Shown here piece by piece: positions 54,827 through 63,876 of a stretch of 64,000 nucleotides of DNA (within the stretch, counting starts at the first letter, position 1; every line of letters begins with the position of its first letter). The notes beneath the pieces are model-generated. The model saw only the letters and a program-made list of their open reading frames with translations, did not search any database and was not told the DNA's origin. The position numbers were made by a program, and so were the translations under genes. The DNA is from Flagellimonas chongwuensis (GTDB lineage: Bacteria; Bacteroidota; Bacteroidia; Flavobacteriales; Flavobacteriaceae), in assembly GCF_013376415.1 (NCBI RefSeq), contig NZ_WYET01000001.1:620001-684000 (forward strand), in the 5' to 3' direction.

Positions 54827-55603
54827 ATGTCCACAACTTTGAACCTTGCTTTGATTCAGACCGATTTGTACTGGGAAGACCCGATAAGCAACCGAAAAAT
54901 GTTTGAAGAAAAGATTGAGGGCATTCCGGACGATGTGGATTTGATTGTACTTCCCGAAATGTTCACCACAGGTTTTACCATGAAGCCTGAAAAAATTTTA
55001 CTGCCCGAAAGCAAGGGAACACTCGATTGGATGAAAAAAATCGCCCAAGAAAGCAACACGGCGCTTATCGGAAGCATTGTTTTTCAAGAAAGCGGAAAGT
55101 TTTTCAACCGATTGTTCTTTGCATCCCCCAATGGAACAGTAGCAGCCTACGACAAAAAGCACACCTTTACGCTGGCAGGTGAAGATGAGGTATACGAGGC
55201 AGGCCGTGAAAAGCTCATATTTGAATATAAAGGCTTCAAAATTTGTCCAATGATCTGTTATGATCTTAGATTCCCGGTTTGGTCCAGAAATCTGGAGGAT
55301 TACGATGTACTGATCTATGTGGCCAATTGGCCAAGTAAGAGAATCAATGCCTGGGACACACTACTAAAGGCAAGGGCCATCGAGAATATGGCATATTGTG
55401 TTGGGGTAAACCGAACTGGTACGGACGGTTTGGATTACGAATATCCAGGGCATTCAGGAGTTTATGATGTACTTGGGGAACCACTGGCCTTCTCCGAAAA
55501 TGAAGAAATTTTGTATGCTACCTTGAACAAAGAGCATGTTACATCTACCAGAAAGCAACTACGATTTTTAGAGGACCGCGATAACTTTAGTTTGATAGGA
55601 TAA
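54827..55603 (+). CDS. Nitrilase-superfamily omega-amidase-like hydrolase
   Basis: A 258-residue C-N hydrolase with the catalytic triad Glu 44 (LPEMFTTGF), Lys 110 (YDKKHTF) and Cys 144 (MICYDLRFP). The sequence resembles the YafV/omega-amidase branch, which hydrolyses 2-oxoglutaramate and similar omega-amides formed by transaminases, a repair-type role. It starts 1 base after the ankyrin gene's stop, so the two are probably co-transcribed. Its stop overlaps the convergent Ig-like lipoprotein gene by 17 bases. Confidence 0.9.
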   Translation: MSTTLNLALIQTDLYWEDPISNRKMFEEKIEGIPDDVDLIVLPEMFTTGFTMKPEKILLPESKGTLDWMKKIAQESNTALIGSIVFQESGKFFNRLFFASPNGTVAAYDKKHTFTLAGEDEVYEAGREKLIFEYKGFKICPMICYDLRFPVWSRNLEDYDVLIYVANWPSKRINAWDTLLKARAIENMAYCVGVNRTGTDGLDYEYPGHSGVYDVLGEPLAFSENEEILYATLNKEHVTSTRKQLRFLEDRDNFSLIG

Positions 55604-57206
55604 AGGTTTCCTCCTTTTCCCAGTTCGCCCTAATTTCAATAGTTCCGGGATAGTAGCTAATTTCTTCAGGCTGCCTTTTTTCAAGATAATTTCCCGTATC
55701 CAATTTCCCGTTACCGTTTTCATCAAAAATAACACGGGCAACATAATTCCCCGGATTCAAATTGTTGAACTCAAAAGCTTGGGGTTCGGTGGCAAAAATC
55801 TCCCGTTGTACCTCACCCTTTTCATTGGTTAGCTGAACAATTACAGGGAAAGTAACGTTTCCGCTCAAAATCATTGTTAAATTACCGTAATCTGCAAAGC
55901 TACTGGTGGATAGGTTATAGGCCAAAGAATCGTTTTGGATGCCAAAGAAGTCAGTTATCGCGCCCGGTAACAACGAAAAGGAATATTTTTGGTTGGGCTC
56001 CGTTTCAAAATCAAAATCTATCTTATTGCGAAGGGTATCCAGTTCGTAAGTATATGCAGCAGGGATGGAATCGCTCACCATTAGGGATATGTTGCTGGTG
56101 TCCATAGCAGCAATCGGCGTATTGGCCAAAATGCTGAACGTGTCCTCAAAATTGAACTTTCCGTTCACCGAGGCTGATAGTTTTAAGGAATCCATGGGCA
56201 AGTTTCGCATCTTTACCGTGAATGTATCCAGCACCTGAACCTTATCATTCCTTACCGTAAAAATAATGGAATCCAAATCCGTTGGCGTAAACCAGTAATT
56301 TAAGGTGTCCTTGGCCCTTTCTTTTAATATGGTACTGCTTACCGAATCGGGCAAGGTCGTCAAGGTTTCAATCACCATATCCCTATAATCACCTTGATAA
56401 CCAAAAATGATTTTGTTGTTCGCCGCCAAACTGGGCACAGAAGGTTTGTAATTCAATTGCTCACGAAACAGGTTTAGTCCATAAATAGAATCGGTGGGTA
56501 GCGTTATGGTGTCCTCGATAAAGCCAATCTTATCCTGTCCTTGGTCGAACATATTGTTTTTGTTCACATCCTTCAATCCGAATAGGGCATACTTTCCTGC
56601 CTTTAAGTTCCTGAGCTCAAAAAATGGAAGACTATCACCCGTGTTGGTGATGTATAAGGGTGGTTGTTTGTAAATAGTGGAATCTGTGTAAGCACTGTCT
56701 ATTTCATACAGCATTACACTGATAAAATCATCTGCTTTTCTGTTTATCGCATCTTTTACCGCACCGGTCAGGGTAAGAGAATCCAAATAGTCGCCAGTCG
56801 AGAAAACGTAGCTTAAGAAGCTATTGGGGTTGCCTTCGTTGTTGTCCACAATACTTTGTCCAAAATTAATGGTGTAGGTCGTGTTTTCGCGGAGCGTATC
56901 CTTAATTATCACTTCAATATACTTGCTTGGACCTCCCATGGGAGATATTGTGGCCGGGTTTTTAAATGGAGGTGATACCACCAATTGGTTTTGCACATCT
57001 TCCAGTTTGATGAGCTCATCAAAATAGAGACGAATTTTTGTTGCCTTAAAATTAGTACTGAAGTTTTTAGGTTCCGCCCGAACCAATTTAGGAGGTGTAA
57101 TATCTTTGGGTCCACCGCTCGGGGAACCTCGTTTGGCACATTGCCAAAGGGCAAGCACCATAAAGGTAACAAAAAGAAGTCCCAACAGTTTTTTTAAGTA
57201 CACCAT
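55587..57206 (-). CDS. Ig-like-domain (SbsA_N type) lipoprotein
   Basis: A 539-residue lipoprotein. ATG 57206 gives the signal MVYLKKLLGLLFVTFMVLAL followed by WQC; the frame is open ten codons further to a TTG. After the anchor comes the typical RGSPSGGPKDITPPKLVRAE and an SbsA-like Ig domain (about 35-130), with IRLYFDELIKLEDVQNQLVV. Long beta-rich regions follow, with repeated K-Y-A-L-F-G-L-K-D-V-N-K-N-N-M-F-D-type segments near 215 and DENGNGKLDTGNYLE near the C-terminus, an EF-hand-like Asp loop that may bind calcium. This is a standard, uncharacterised Bacteroidota surface protein. It converges on the nitrilase gene with 17 bases of overlap. Confidence 0.82.
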   Translation of the reverse strand: MVYLKKLLGLLFVTFMVLALWQCAKRGSPSGGPKDITPPKLVRAEPKNFSTNFKATKIRLYFDELIKLEDVQNQLVVSPPFKNPATISPMGGPSKYIEVIIKDTLRENTTYTINFGQSIVDNNEGNPNSFLSYVFSTGDYLDSLTLTGAVKDAINRKADDFISVMLYEIDSAYTDSTIYKQPPLYITNTGDSLPFFELRNLKAGKYALFGLKDVNKNNMFDQGQDKIGFIEDTITLPTDSIYGLNLFREQLNYKPSVPSLAANNKIIFGYQGDYRDMVIETLTTLPDSVSSTILKERAKDTLNYWFTPTDLDSIIFTVRNDKVQVLDTFTVKMRNLPMDSLKLSASVNGKFNFEDTFSILANTPIAAMDTSNISLMVSDSIPAAYTYELDTLRNKIDFDFETEPNQKYSFSLLPGAITDFFGIQNDSLAYNLSTSSFADYGNLTMILSGNVTFPVIVQLTNEKGEVQREIFATEPQAFEFNNLNPGNYVARVIFDENGNGKLDTGNYLEKRQPEEISYYPGTIEIRANWEKEETFILSN

Positions 57207-57271
57207 GCCTAAAAATAATGTGGAACAAAGAAACAACTAATTTGAAAACTTGGGCCTCGCATTAATAAATT

Positions 57272-57982
57272 TTAACCCTCTGGCACAACGGCCATGGTCA
57301 ATACCGAAACCGATACGCCCTTTTGTTGTAGAAGTGTTTTGGTACAAGATTCAATGGTGGCTCCCGTGGTAATCACATCGTCCACCAAGAGCACATGTTT
57401 AAATTTCCGGTGGTTTGATGCATTTAAAGTAAAAGCATCCTTTGAGCTTTCCCAACGGCTTTGCCTATTCTTTTTGGTAAGGGTCTTTATGTTTTTTGTT
57501 TTGATCAGCCAATCATCGCAATAAGTCGCGCCAATTTGTTCTGCAATGGTTTTGGCAAACAGTGCCACTTGGTTGTAACCGCGTTTGTTTAGTTTTTTTG
57601 GATGAAGAGGTACAGGTACTACAGCATCAATATTGTTTAGTTGCCCATTTTCCATTAAAAGGGCACCACACCATTCCCCAAAAAAGCCTCCGATTTCTTC
57701 CTGATTCTTGTATTTTAACCAGTGCAATAAATTTTTAACAAGGCCATTTTTTGTAAAAAAAACAAAAGAAGCAGCCTTTTTTATCGGGATTCTACCATAA
57801 AATCTACGGTCCACTGCATTTTCTTCCAGATAGTTATGATCGGTGAGTGGCACATCATGTCGACAAACGGCACACAAAATACGTTCTCCACTAAATAATT
57901 GGGTATTACATCCAAAACATACCCTTGGCAATAGGATGTTGTTAATCTCGTTTATTATCTTAGCCAACCTTTTTGGTGTCAA
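57272..57982 (-). CDS. ComF-family phosphoribosyltransferase-like protein
   Basis: A 236-residue ComF homologue. The N-terminus has a zinc-ribbon-like VCFGCNTQLFSGERILCAVC (four cysteines), and the C-terminal domain is a PRTase fold with the PRPP-type motif VLLVDDVITTGATIESC. ComF is needed for DNA uptake during transformation, but many bacteria that are not naturally competent carry it; its enzymatic role is unclear. The start is TTG: an in-frame stop lies two codons upstream and no ATG precedes the zinc ribbon. It shares a 33-base divergent spacer with the coiled-coil gene. Confidence 0.88.
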   Translation of the reverse strand: MTPKRLAKIINEINNILLPRVCFGCNTQLFSGERILCAVCRHDVPLTDHNYLEENAVDRRFYGRIPIKKAASFVFFTKNGLVKNLLHWLKYKNQEEIGGFFGEWCGALLMENGQLNNIDAVVPVPLHPKKLNKRGYNQVALFAKTIAEQIGATYCDDWLIKTKNIKTLTKKNRQSRWESSKDAFTLNASNHRKFKHVLLVDDVITTGATIESCTKTLLQQKGVSVSVLTMAVVPEG

Positions 57983-58015
57983 ATCTTATACAATTTAGAG
58001 TAGTCTGTCAACCCC

Positions 58016-58912
58016 ATGAACTCCCAAGATAATAATTTCAACTACAAAATTATCTTTGCCGCAATGGCAGCGGTCATTGTGGGTATACTTATTGCCTTTT
58101 ATTACAGCTATGCACAGTCCAAAAACCAAATGATCTACCTAGAAGAGGAAAAAGGGCTTTTGGTAAAAGATTTGACATTGATGAGGGCTGAGGTCGACCG
58201 GTTATCGGGATTGAACGAGGTGAACGAAATTGAGCTACAGACATCACGTTTTCGGGTACAGCAACTTCTAGACTCGGTAGGAAGGTTAAACTTTAGTATT
58301 ACCAAACTGAAGGACACTAGAAAAGAACTACGAAAATTGGAATTGCGTTTTGACAGTCTTAAGCTCAAGAACAACTTTTTGCGCTATAACAATAGTTTAT
58401 TGGCCAGCAAGTACGATGAAACCATCAAACAACTGGAAGAACTTCGGGGCAGGGCCAACAATATGCAGCGAACGGAATCCTTGCTTCGCGAAACCAATAA
58501 GGAGCTCACTAAGGAACTCCGTATCAAAAGTTATCTCAAATTACAGGATGCTGAAGGAAGCGGATTTAGATTAAGGGCGGGCAGGCCCATCAAAACGAAC
58601 AAGGCTTCAGTAATCGAGAAGTTGAGAGGATGTGTCACCATTTTAAGCGACGCCAGTTCTCGAGGGGACATAAAGGTGCTATATCTACAATTTTTGGACC
58701 CCAATATGGCCATTATCGAGGACAATGCCAATACCATTTCGGTTAGCGGGAATACCTATAGCAAAAAGGTAGAGATTGTTTATACTGGAAAAGAGATCAG
58801 TATTTGCGATGCCATCACCGTTCCAGAGGGCTCGTTGGCCGAAGGAATTTATACCCTGAATGTGTTCGAGGACGAAAGATTGTTGGCTTCGACTGAATTT
58901 CAGCTGAAATAG
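58016..58912 (+). CDS. Membrane-anchored coiled-coil protein
   Basis: A 298-residue protein with an N-terminal membrane helix (about 12-33, IIFAAMAAVIVGILIAFYYS), a long coiled coil (about 38-170, with heptad-like Leu/Glu/Lys) and a C-terminal globular domain (about 180-298), which contains GSGFRLRAGRPIKTNK and a beta-sandwich-like end. A topology with the coiled coil outside the cytoplasm is likely. It resembles an uncharacterised conserved Flavobacteriia family; the role is unknown. It diverges from comF and is followed by glyS after 36 bases. Confidence 0.75.
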   Translation: MNSQDNNFNYKIIFAAMAAVIVGILIAFYYSYAQSKNQMIYLEEEKGLLVKDLTLMRAEVDRLSGLNEVNEIELQTSRFRVQQLLDSVGRLNFSITKLKDTRKELRKLELRFDSLKLKNNFLRYNNSLLASKYDETIKQLEELRGRANNMQRTESLLRETNKELTKELRIKSYLKLQDAEGSGFRLRAGRPIKTNKASVIEKLRGCVTILSDASSRGDIKVLYLQFLDPNMAIIEDNANTISVSGNTYSKKVEIVYTGKEISICDAITVPEGSLAEGIYTLNVFEDERLLASTEFQLK

Positions 58913-58936
58913 CATACTACTTTTTAGGTAAAATTC

Positions 58937-58944
58937 TATTTTTG
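58937..58944 (+). promoter_or_regulatory. -7 promoter element almost abutting the glyS start codon
   Basis: TATTTTTG is an exact TAnnTTTG match ending 4 bases before the ATG at 58949. A start site 3-7 bases after the box would fall at or inside the start codon, so a leaderless mRNA is possible. Confidence 0.42.
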
Positions 58945-58948
58945 CCCA

Positions 58949-60490
58949 ATGGCAAATCAGGAAGACATTTTTAAGAAGGTTATCTCCCACGCGAAGGAGT
59001 ACGGTTATGTATTTCAATCTAGTGAGATCTATGATGGACTTAGCGCTGTTTATGACTACGGACAGAACGGTGCCGAGCTAAAGAAGAACATTCGTGAATA
59101 TTGGTGGAAGGCCATGGTGCAGCTCAATGAGAACATCGTGGGTATTGATGCTGCCATATTTATGCACCCCACCACATGGAAGGCCTCTGGCCACGTGGAT
59201 GCCTTCAACGACCCTTTGATAGACAACAAAGACTCCAAAAAAAGATACCGTGCCGATGTCCTTATCGAGGACTATGTTGCCAAAATTGAAGCTAAAATCG
59301 ATAAGGAAGTTACCAAAGCAGAAAAACGTTTTGGTGATAGCTTTGATAAAGAACAGTTCCTGACCACCAACCGGAGGGTGATGGACTACCAAGAAAAGGC
59401 CGATACCATCTTAAAACGTATGGGTAAATCCCTTGCCAATGAGGATTTGGCCGATGTTAAGGCTTTGATAGAGGAATTGGAGATTGCCTGTCCACTTTCT
59501 GGATCTAAAAACTGGACCGACGTAAAACAGTTCAATTTGATGTTCGGCACCAAGTTGGGAGCTTCTGCAGATAGTGCGATGGACCTTTACCTTCGCCCGG
59601 AAACCGCGCAAGGTATATTTGTCAACTTTTTGAACGTACAAAAAACCGGAAGGATGAAGATTCCGTTTGGGATTGCCCAGACCGGTAAAGCCTTCCGTAA
59701 CGAGATTGTAGCCCGTCAGTTTATTTTCCGAATGAGGGAGTTTGAACAGATGGAAATGCAATTCTTTATAAAACCGGGCACCCAAATGGAGTGGTACGAA
59801 GCTTGGAAAGAAAAACGAATGAAATGGCACCTTTCACTGGGAATGGGCGAGGACAACTATCGCTTCCATGATCATGAAAAATTGGCCCACTATGCCGATG
59901 CTGCAGCTGATATCGAATTTAAGTTTCCGTTTGGATTCAAGGAATTGGAAGGAATCCACTCCCGTACCGATTTCGATTTGGGCAAGCATGAGGAATACTC
60001 AGGTAAAAAACTACAATATTTCGACCACGAAGAAAACAAGAGCTACACCCCTTATGTTTTGGAAACTTCCATTGGTTTGGACCGTATGTTCTTGGCCGTA
60101 TTCTCCAACTCGTTGCAAGAAGAGGAATTGGAAAATGGCTCCACTCGTACTGTGTTGAAGATTCCAGCAGTTTTGGCACCAAACAAAGTTGCCGTTCTGC
60201 CCTTGTTAAAACGTGACGGATTACCAGAAGTAGCACAAAAATTGGTCGATGAGTTAAAATGGGATTTCAATGTGGATTATGATGAAAAAGATGCCGTAGG
60301 TCGTCGTTACCGTCGTCAAGATGCGGCTGGAACGCCTTTCTGTGTTACCGTGGACCATCAAACATTGGAAGACGATACCGTGACCATTCGCCACAGGGAT
60401 ACCATGGACCAAAAACGCGTGAAACTTTCAGAGGTGAAAGATATCATCTCCAAAGAAGTGGACATGCGTTACTGGTTACAAAAAATCTAA
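58949..60490 (+). CDS. glyS: Glycyl-tRNA synthetase (dimeric alpha2 type)
   Basis: A 513-residue class II synthetase of the archaeal/eukaryotic-type homodimeric form. It begins MANQEDIFKKVISHAKEYGY, has the class II motif 2 region FRNEIVARQFIFRMREFEQM, and motif 3 as SIGLDRMFLAVFSN (about 374-387), with the GKAFRNE segment typical of GlyRS. The C-terminal anticodon-binding domain (about 400-510) is present. Bacteroidota use this form, not the alpha2beta2 GlyQS. The N-terminal start is normal, so the near-zero leader is not an annotation artefact of this gene's start. Confidence 0.96.
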   Translation: MANQEDIFKKVISHAKEYGYVFQSSEIYDGLSAVYDYGQNGAELKKNIREYWWKAMVQLNENIVGIDAAIFMHPTTWKASGHVDAFNDPLIDNKDSKKRYRADVLIEDYVAKIEAKIDKEVTKAEKRFGDSFDKEQFLTTNRRVMDYQEKADTILKRMGKSLANEDLADVKALIEELEIACPLSGSKNWTDVKQFNLMFGTKLGASADSAMDLYLRPETAQGIFVNFLNVQKTGRMKIPFGIAQTGKAFRNEIVARQFIFRMREFEQMEMQFFIKPGTQMEWYEAWKEKRMKWHLSLGMGEDNYRFHDHEKLAHYADAAADIEFKFPFGFKELEGIHSRTDFDLGKHEEYSGKKLQYFDHEENKSYTPYVLETSIGLDRMFLAVFSNSLQEEELENGSTRTVLKIPAVLAPNKVAVLPLLKRDGLPEVAQKLVDELKWDFNVDYDEKDAVGRRYRRQDAAGTPFCVTVDHQTLEDDTVTIRHRDTMDQKRVKLSEVKDIISKEVDMRYWLQKI

Positions 60491-60514
60491 TTTGTTAAAT
60501 TTCGTAAAGGTTGT

Positions 60515-60538
60515 CAGGTCGAGCGAAGTCGAGACCTG
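60515..60538. repeat. Intergenic palindrome after glyS
   Basis: CAGGTCGAGCGAAGTCGAGACCTG-type sequence with 6-bp CAGGTC/GACCTG ends, like a widely dispersed Bacteroidota repeat with core GTCGAGCGAAGTCGAGAC. It may help end the converging glyS and fhs transcripts but has no T tract. Confidence 0.5.
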
Positions 60539-60591
60539 TTTTCAGTATTTTAACTCAATAATCGTTCGAATCCGAACGAGATGGTAGGGTG

Positions 60592-62259
60592 TTAGAACAA
60601 ACCTGTAATTTCCCCGTCATCGTTTATATCGATACCTTCGGATGAGGGGCGCGTTGGTAATCCTGGCATACGCATGATGTCTCCTGTGATAGGGATTAGG
60701 AAGCCAGCTCCGACCGCTATTTCAATTTCCCGAACGGTAATGATAAAATCCTTTGGCCTGCCCAAAAGTTTTGGATTATCGGATAACGATTTTTGCGTTT
60801 TGGCGATACAAACTGGTAGATGATCTAGTCCTAAATCCGTTATTTTACGCAAATTAGCTTTCGCCTTCGCGGTATAGTCCACATATTCCGCGCCATAAAT
60901 TTCGGTCGCAATAGTAGCAATTTTATCGGTTACGCTGCTATTCCAATCGTAAAGAGGTTTAAATGATGATTCTTTGGATGATACGATATCGACGACCGCT
61001 TTGGCGAGTTCCTCGGCACCTTCACCTCCCTTGGCCCAAACATTGGCCAAGGCCACCCGTATTCCTTTGGACGCTGCCAATGCCTTGACAACGGCAATCT
61101 CTTCCTCCGTGTCAGATATAAATTTGTTGATGGCGATTACAGGCACCATTTTAAACTTACCGATATTTTCCAAATGCTTTTCCAGATTAGGAAGTCCTTT
61201 TTTCAAGGCTTCGACATTGGGTTCCGTTAACGATTTTAAATCGGCTCCTCCGTGATATTTTAGAGCTCGAATTGTAGTGGTGAGTACAACAGCTTTTGGA
61301 GTTAGGCCAGCACTTTGACATTTGATATCAAAGAATTTTTCGGCTCCGAGGTCAAAACCAAAACCAGCCTCGGTTACTGTGTAATCAGAATAGGACATTC
61401 CCATCAAGGTGGCAATTACGGAATTGGTCCCCTGTGCAATGTTGGCAAATGGTCCACCGTGAATAATGGCCGGGTTTCCTTCAATGGTCTGCACCAAATT
61501 GGGTTTTATGGCATCTTTCAACAAAGCGGTCATGGCACCCTCAGCTTTCAAATCTTTTGCGTAGATAGGTTGTTTATCGTAGGTATAGCCGACAAAAATA
61601 TTTCCTAATCGCTTTTTTAAATCGCTCAAACTTTCCGCCAAACATAAAATCGCCATAATTTCAGATGCTGCGGTTATGTCGAAACCGGTCTCTCTGGGCA
61701 CACCCGAAGTAGTACCGCCCAGACCTACGATTATTTGACGCAAGGAACGGTCGTTCATATCCATAACGCGTTTCCAGCCTATAGTTCTAGGGTCCAGTAA
61801 CAACGAATTGGTCTTACTTTGGATATTATTATCGATAATCGCCGATAATAGGTTATGTGCTTTTTCTATGGCGGAAAAATCGCCAGTAAAGTGCAGATTG
61901 ATGTCCTCCATGGGCAACACTTGGGAATACCCGCCTCCCGTGGCCCCTCCTTTGATTCCGAACACAGGGCCCAACGAAGGCTCGCGCAATACTACGGTAG
62001 ATTTTTTCCCCAATCGGTTCAAACCTTCGGAAAGACCGATGGACATAGTGGTTTTGCCCTCACCGGCAGGGGTCGGGGAAATGGCCGATACCAAAATAAG
62101 GTTGCTGTTCTGTGCTTTTTCCCGATTTATGGCATTCAGGGGAAGTTTGGCCTTGTATTTTCCATACAATTCAATATTGTAAGGGTCGACACCAAATTTT
62201 TCAGCAATGGAGGAAATATGTTGCAGCGAAACGCCTTTGGCGATTTGTAAATCTGTCAT
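60592..62259 (-). CDS. fhs: Formate-tetrahydrofolate ligase
   Basis: A 555-residue enzyme that makes 10-formyl-THF from formate, THF and ATP. The P-loop-like motif PTPAGEGKTTMSIGL lies at about 62-76, and other fixed segments are REPSLGPVFGIKGGATGGGY (about 93-112), VALANVWAKGGEGAEEL (about 405) and the C-terminal MPGLPTRPSSEGIDI. Length matches the family (about 555). It feeds one-carbon units to purine synthesis together with the 5-formyl-THF cyclo-ligase seen earlier in the window. It is monocistronic and converges on glyS. Confidence 0.96.
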   Translation of the reverse strand: MTDLQIAKGVSLQHISSIAEKFGVDPYNIELYGKYKAKLPLNAINREKAQNSNLILVSAISPTPAGEGKTTMSIGLSEGLNRLGKKSTVVLREPSLGPVFGIKGGATGGGYSQVLPMEDINLHFTGDFSAIEKAHNLLSAIIDNNIQSKTNSLLLDPRTIGWKRVMDMNDRSLRQIIVGLGGTTSGVPRETGFDITAASEIMAILCLAESLSDLKKRLGNIFVGYTYDKQPIYAKDLKAEGAMTALLKDAIKPNLVQTIEGNPAIIHGGPFANIAQGTNSVIATLMGMSYSDYTVTEAGFGFDLGAEKFFDIKCQSAGLTPKAVVLTTTIRALKYHGGADLKSLTEPNVEALKKGLPNLEKHLENIGKFKMVPVIAINKFISDTEEEIAVVKALAASKGIRVALANVWAKGGEGAEELAKAVVDIVSSKESSFKPLYDWNSSVTDKIATIATEIYGAEYVDYTAKAKANLRKITDLGLDHLPVCIAKTQKSLSDNPKLLGRPKDFIITVREIEIAVGAGFLIPITGDIMRMPGLPTRPSSEGIDINDDGEITGLF

Positions 62260-62359
62260 AGTAAATTCTTATGTGTACATGGAAAGGAATTTCCAAAATG
62301 TATCTACAATATACTATAATCGGTTGAGTAAAACTATGACATTTGTGCATATAGAGAAG

Positions 62360-62875
62360 CTATTCCACACGTTTGCCCTCTGTGGTAAAAGAGAGTCCTT
62401 GTTGGCCAGAGGTGGAAATCATAACACCTTCAAAATAGGGTTCGTGAGAGGAGGGCTTAATGGACCATTGGAATAAAAAGTTGGCTCCTGTTCCTCCGGA
62501 ACGGTCCTTTTCATCGATAACGATTTCTACAGTTTCCATTGGTTTAATATAGATGGTTTCGTCAAAATATGTCCTGATAGGGTTACCCTTGGTATCAAAA
62601 TACTCTGCCTTATTGATGTAAATCGTGTCCCTTAGATTGGTGTTTCGCATGCTTATGGTGCTCGTAAGATTGTGGGTGCGGTGTTCCGTTTCACTGTAAA
62701 TTTCGGAGTATACGGATAGGTACGATGTTCCGCTCATTAATGAGTCTTGAACTGAAATGGTGGCAGTTCTGTTGCTCCAGTTCACGGGGTCAATGGAACT
62801 TACCTCTTTCTGTGCTTTTTCGGTACAGGAAAAAATCAATAGTAAAACTATAAGAGAGACAAAATTTCTAATCAT
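62360..62875 (-). CDS. DUF3124-domain lipoprotein
   Basis: A 171-residue lipoprotein; ATG 62875 gives MIRNFVSLIVLLLIFSC (Cys 17), while the frame is open upstream without a good signal. The mature part matches DUF3124: SYLSVYSEIYSETEHRTHNL, TSTISMRNTNLRDTIYINKA, EYFDTKGNPIRTYFDETIYI and a late TGANFLFQWSI. It is probably a secreted beta-sandwich of unknown function. It lies about 100 bases upstream of fhs on the same strand. Confidence 0.85.
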   Translation of the reverse strand: MIRNFVSLIVLLLIFSCTEKAQKEVSSIDPVNWSNRTATISVQDSLMSGTSYLSVYSEIYSETEHRTHNLTSTISMRNTNLRDTIYINKAEYFDTKGNPIRTYFDETIYIKPMETVEIVIDEKDRSGGTGANFLFQWSIKPSSHEPYFEGVMISTSGQQGLSFTTEGKRVE

Positions 62876-62989
62876 ATACTTGGCAAAAGGATAACTAAGA
62901 TACGGATTACGGACCAATGCCTTGTAACGTATGATCATTGTTTTTGAAAACGACTTCTCCTAGCACTTTGAAATGGGCTAAACGATTTT

Positions 62990-63472
62990 TTATTTTTTCT
63001 TGATAGGAACCCAAAACTCCTCCTCAGAATCTGGATGTTCCCCTTTGTATTTGTCACCCATTAGTGCAAAATAGGGACGGCTGTCCATTTCGTATTCCGA
63101 ATTTGGAAGCCATTCTCCATACATATATTTGAAAGTTTCCATGCCCTCGCTGGGTTTTCCTTTGTATGGAAACACGGCATACAATCCTTCGGGAATTATA
63201 AGGGTGTCCATGCCATTGGGAACCTTGTCTATTTTGGTAACGGCAATGGCTGCCCACTTTTCAAATTCTTGGGTTGGGTCAAAATTTTGAAAAAATGTTG
63301 TAGTTGGGTATATTTCAACCGCATAGCTTTTATTATGGATAGTGTGCTCTATTTCTTTTTTACGGGGTGAAAAGCTTTTCCATAGTTCAAAGGTATTGTT
63401 GTGAGCAAAGGAGGTGATTGACTTTTTCCCAACCAAAATAGTTTTGGGCAGTATTTCTATTCGTGGATGCAT
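62990..63472 (-). CDS. GyrI-like small-molecule-binding protein
   Basis: A 160-residue cytoplasmic protein of the GyrI/AraC effector-binding (SHS2) superfamily: PKTILVGKKSITSFAHNNTF at the start, then KWAAIAVTKIDKVPNGMDTL, IPEGLYAVFPYKGKPSEGME and GEWLPNSEYEMDSRPYFALM near the end. Stand-alone members bind drugs or xenobiotics and protect against them, but the ligand here is unknown. No AraC-type DNA-binding domain is present. It lies 6 bases downstream of the DUF1801 gene in a likely two-gene operon. Confidence 0.88.
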   Translation of the reverse strand: MHPRIEILPKTILVGKKSITSFAHNNTFELWKSFSPRKKEIEHTIHNKSYAVEIYPTTTFFQNFDPTQEFEKWAAIAVTKIDKVPNGMDTLIIPEGLYAVFPYKGKPSEGMETFKYMYGEWLPNSEYEMDSRPYFALMGDKYKGEHPDSEEEFWVPIKKK

Positions 63473-63478
63473 GAAATT

Positions 63479-63826
63479 TTATTTGGCCTTAGCATTTTCC
63501 TCAACCCTAAACTTAACGATTTGTTCAATGAGCTCGAAAGGAATGGGTTGGTCCAGAGGAAACTGCACCGACCCTTTTCCTTGCTTGTATTTAGAAAGCT
63601 CATTTTGAAATGCTTCGTGCCCAGAAGGTGTTGCATAAAAACCGATATGATTTTTGTACCCTGCAAAGTATACGAGCGGCTTTCCATTGGTTTTATAACC
63701 CGGCATACCATAAGCCATTTTTTCAATGGCTTGGGGCGCTATGTTTTTAATGATAGCCCGTACTTGTTGAAGTTGCTGTTGAACTTCTTCGGGGAATTTG
63801 GAAATGTATTCATCTATTTCATTCAC
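63479..63826 (-). CDS. DUF1801-family protein
   Basis: A 115-residue protein with the DUF1801 (YdhG-like) pattern: DEYISKFPEEVQQQLQQVRA, then AIEKMAYGMPGYKTNGKPLV, YFAGYKNHIGFYATPSGHEA and a final PIPFELIEQIVKFRVEENAK. One DUF1801 protein, Fra of Bacillus, is an iron chaperone; others are unassigned. The start is GTG at 63826, since no ATG lies before the conserved DEYI. It precedes the GyrI-like gene by 6 bases. Confidence 0.85.
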   Translation of the reverse strand: MNEIDEYISKFPEEVQQQLQQVRAIIKNIAPQAIEKMAYGMPGYKTNGKPLVYFAGYKNHIGFYATPSGHEAFQNELSKYKQGKGSVQFPLDQPIPFELIEQIVKFRVEENAKAK

Positions 63827-63876
63827 GGTCAGCTCGTTTTGGGTCTTAAAGATAGGTCAAAAGCGTCAACGTGAAA

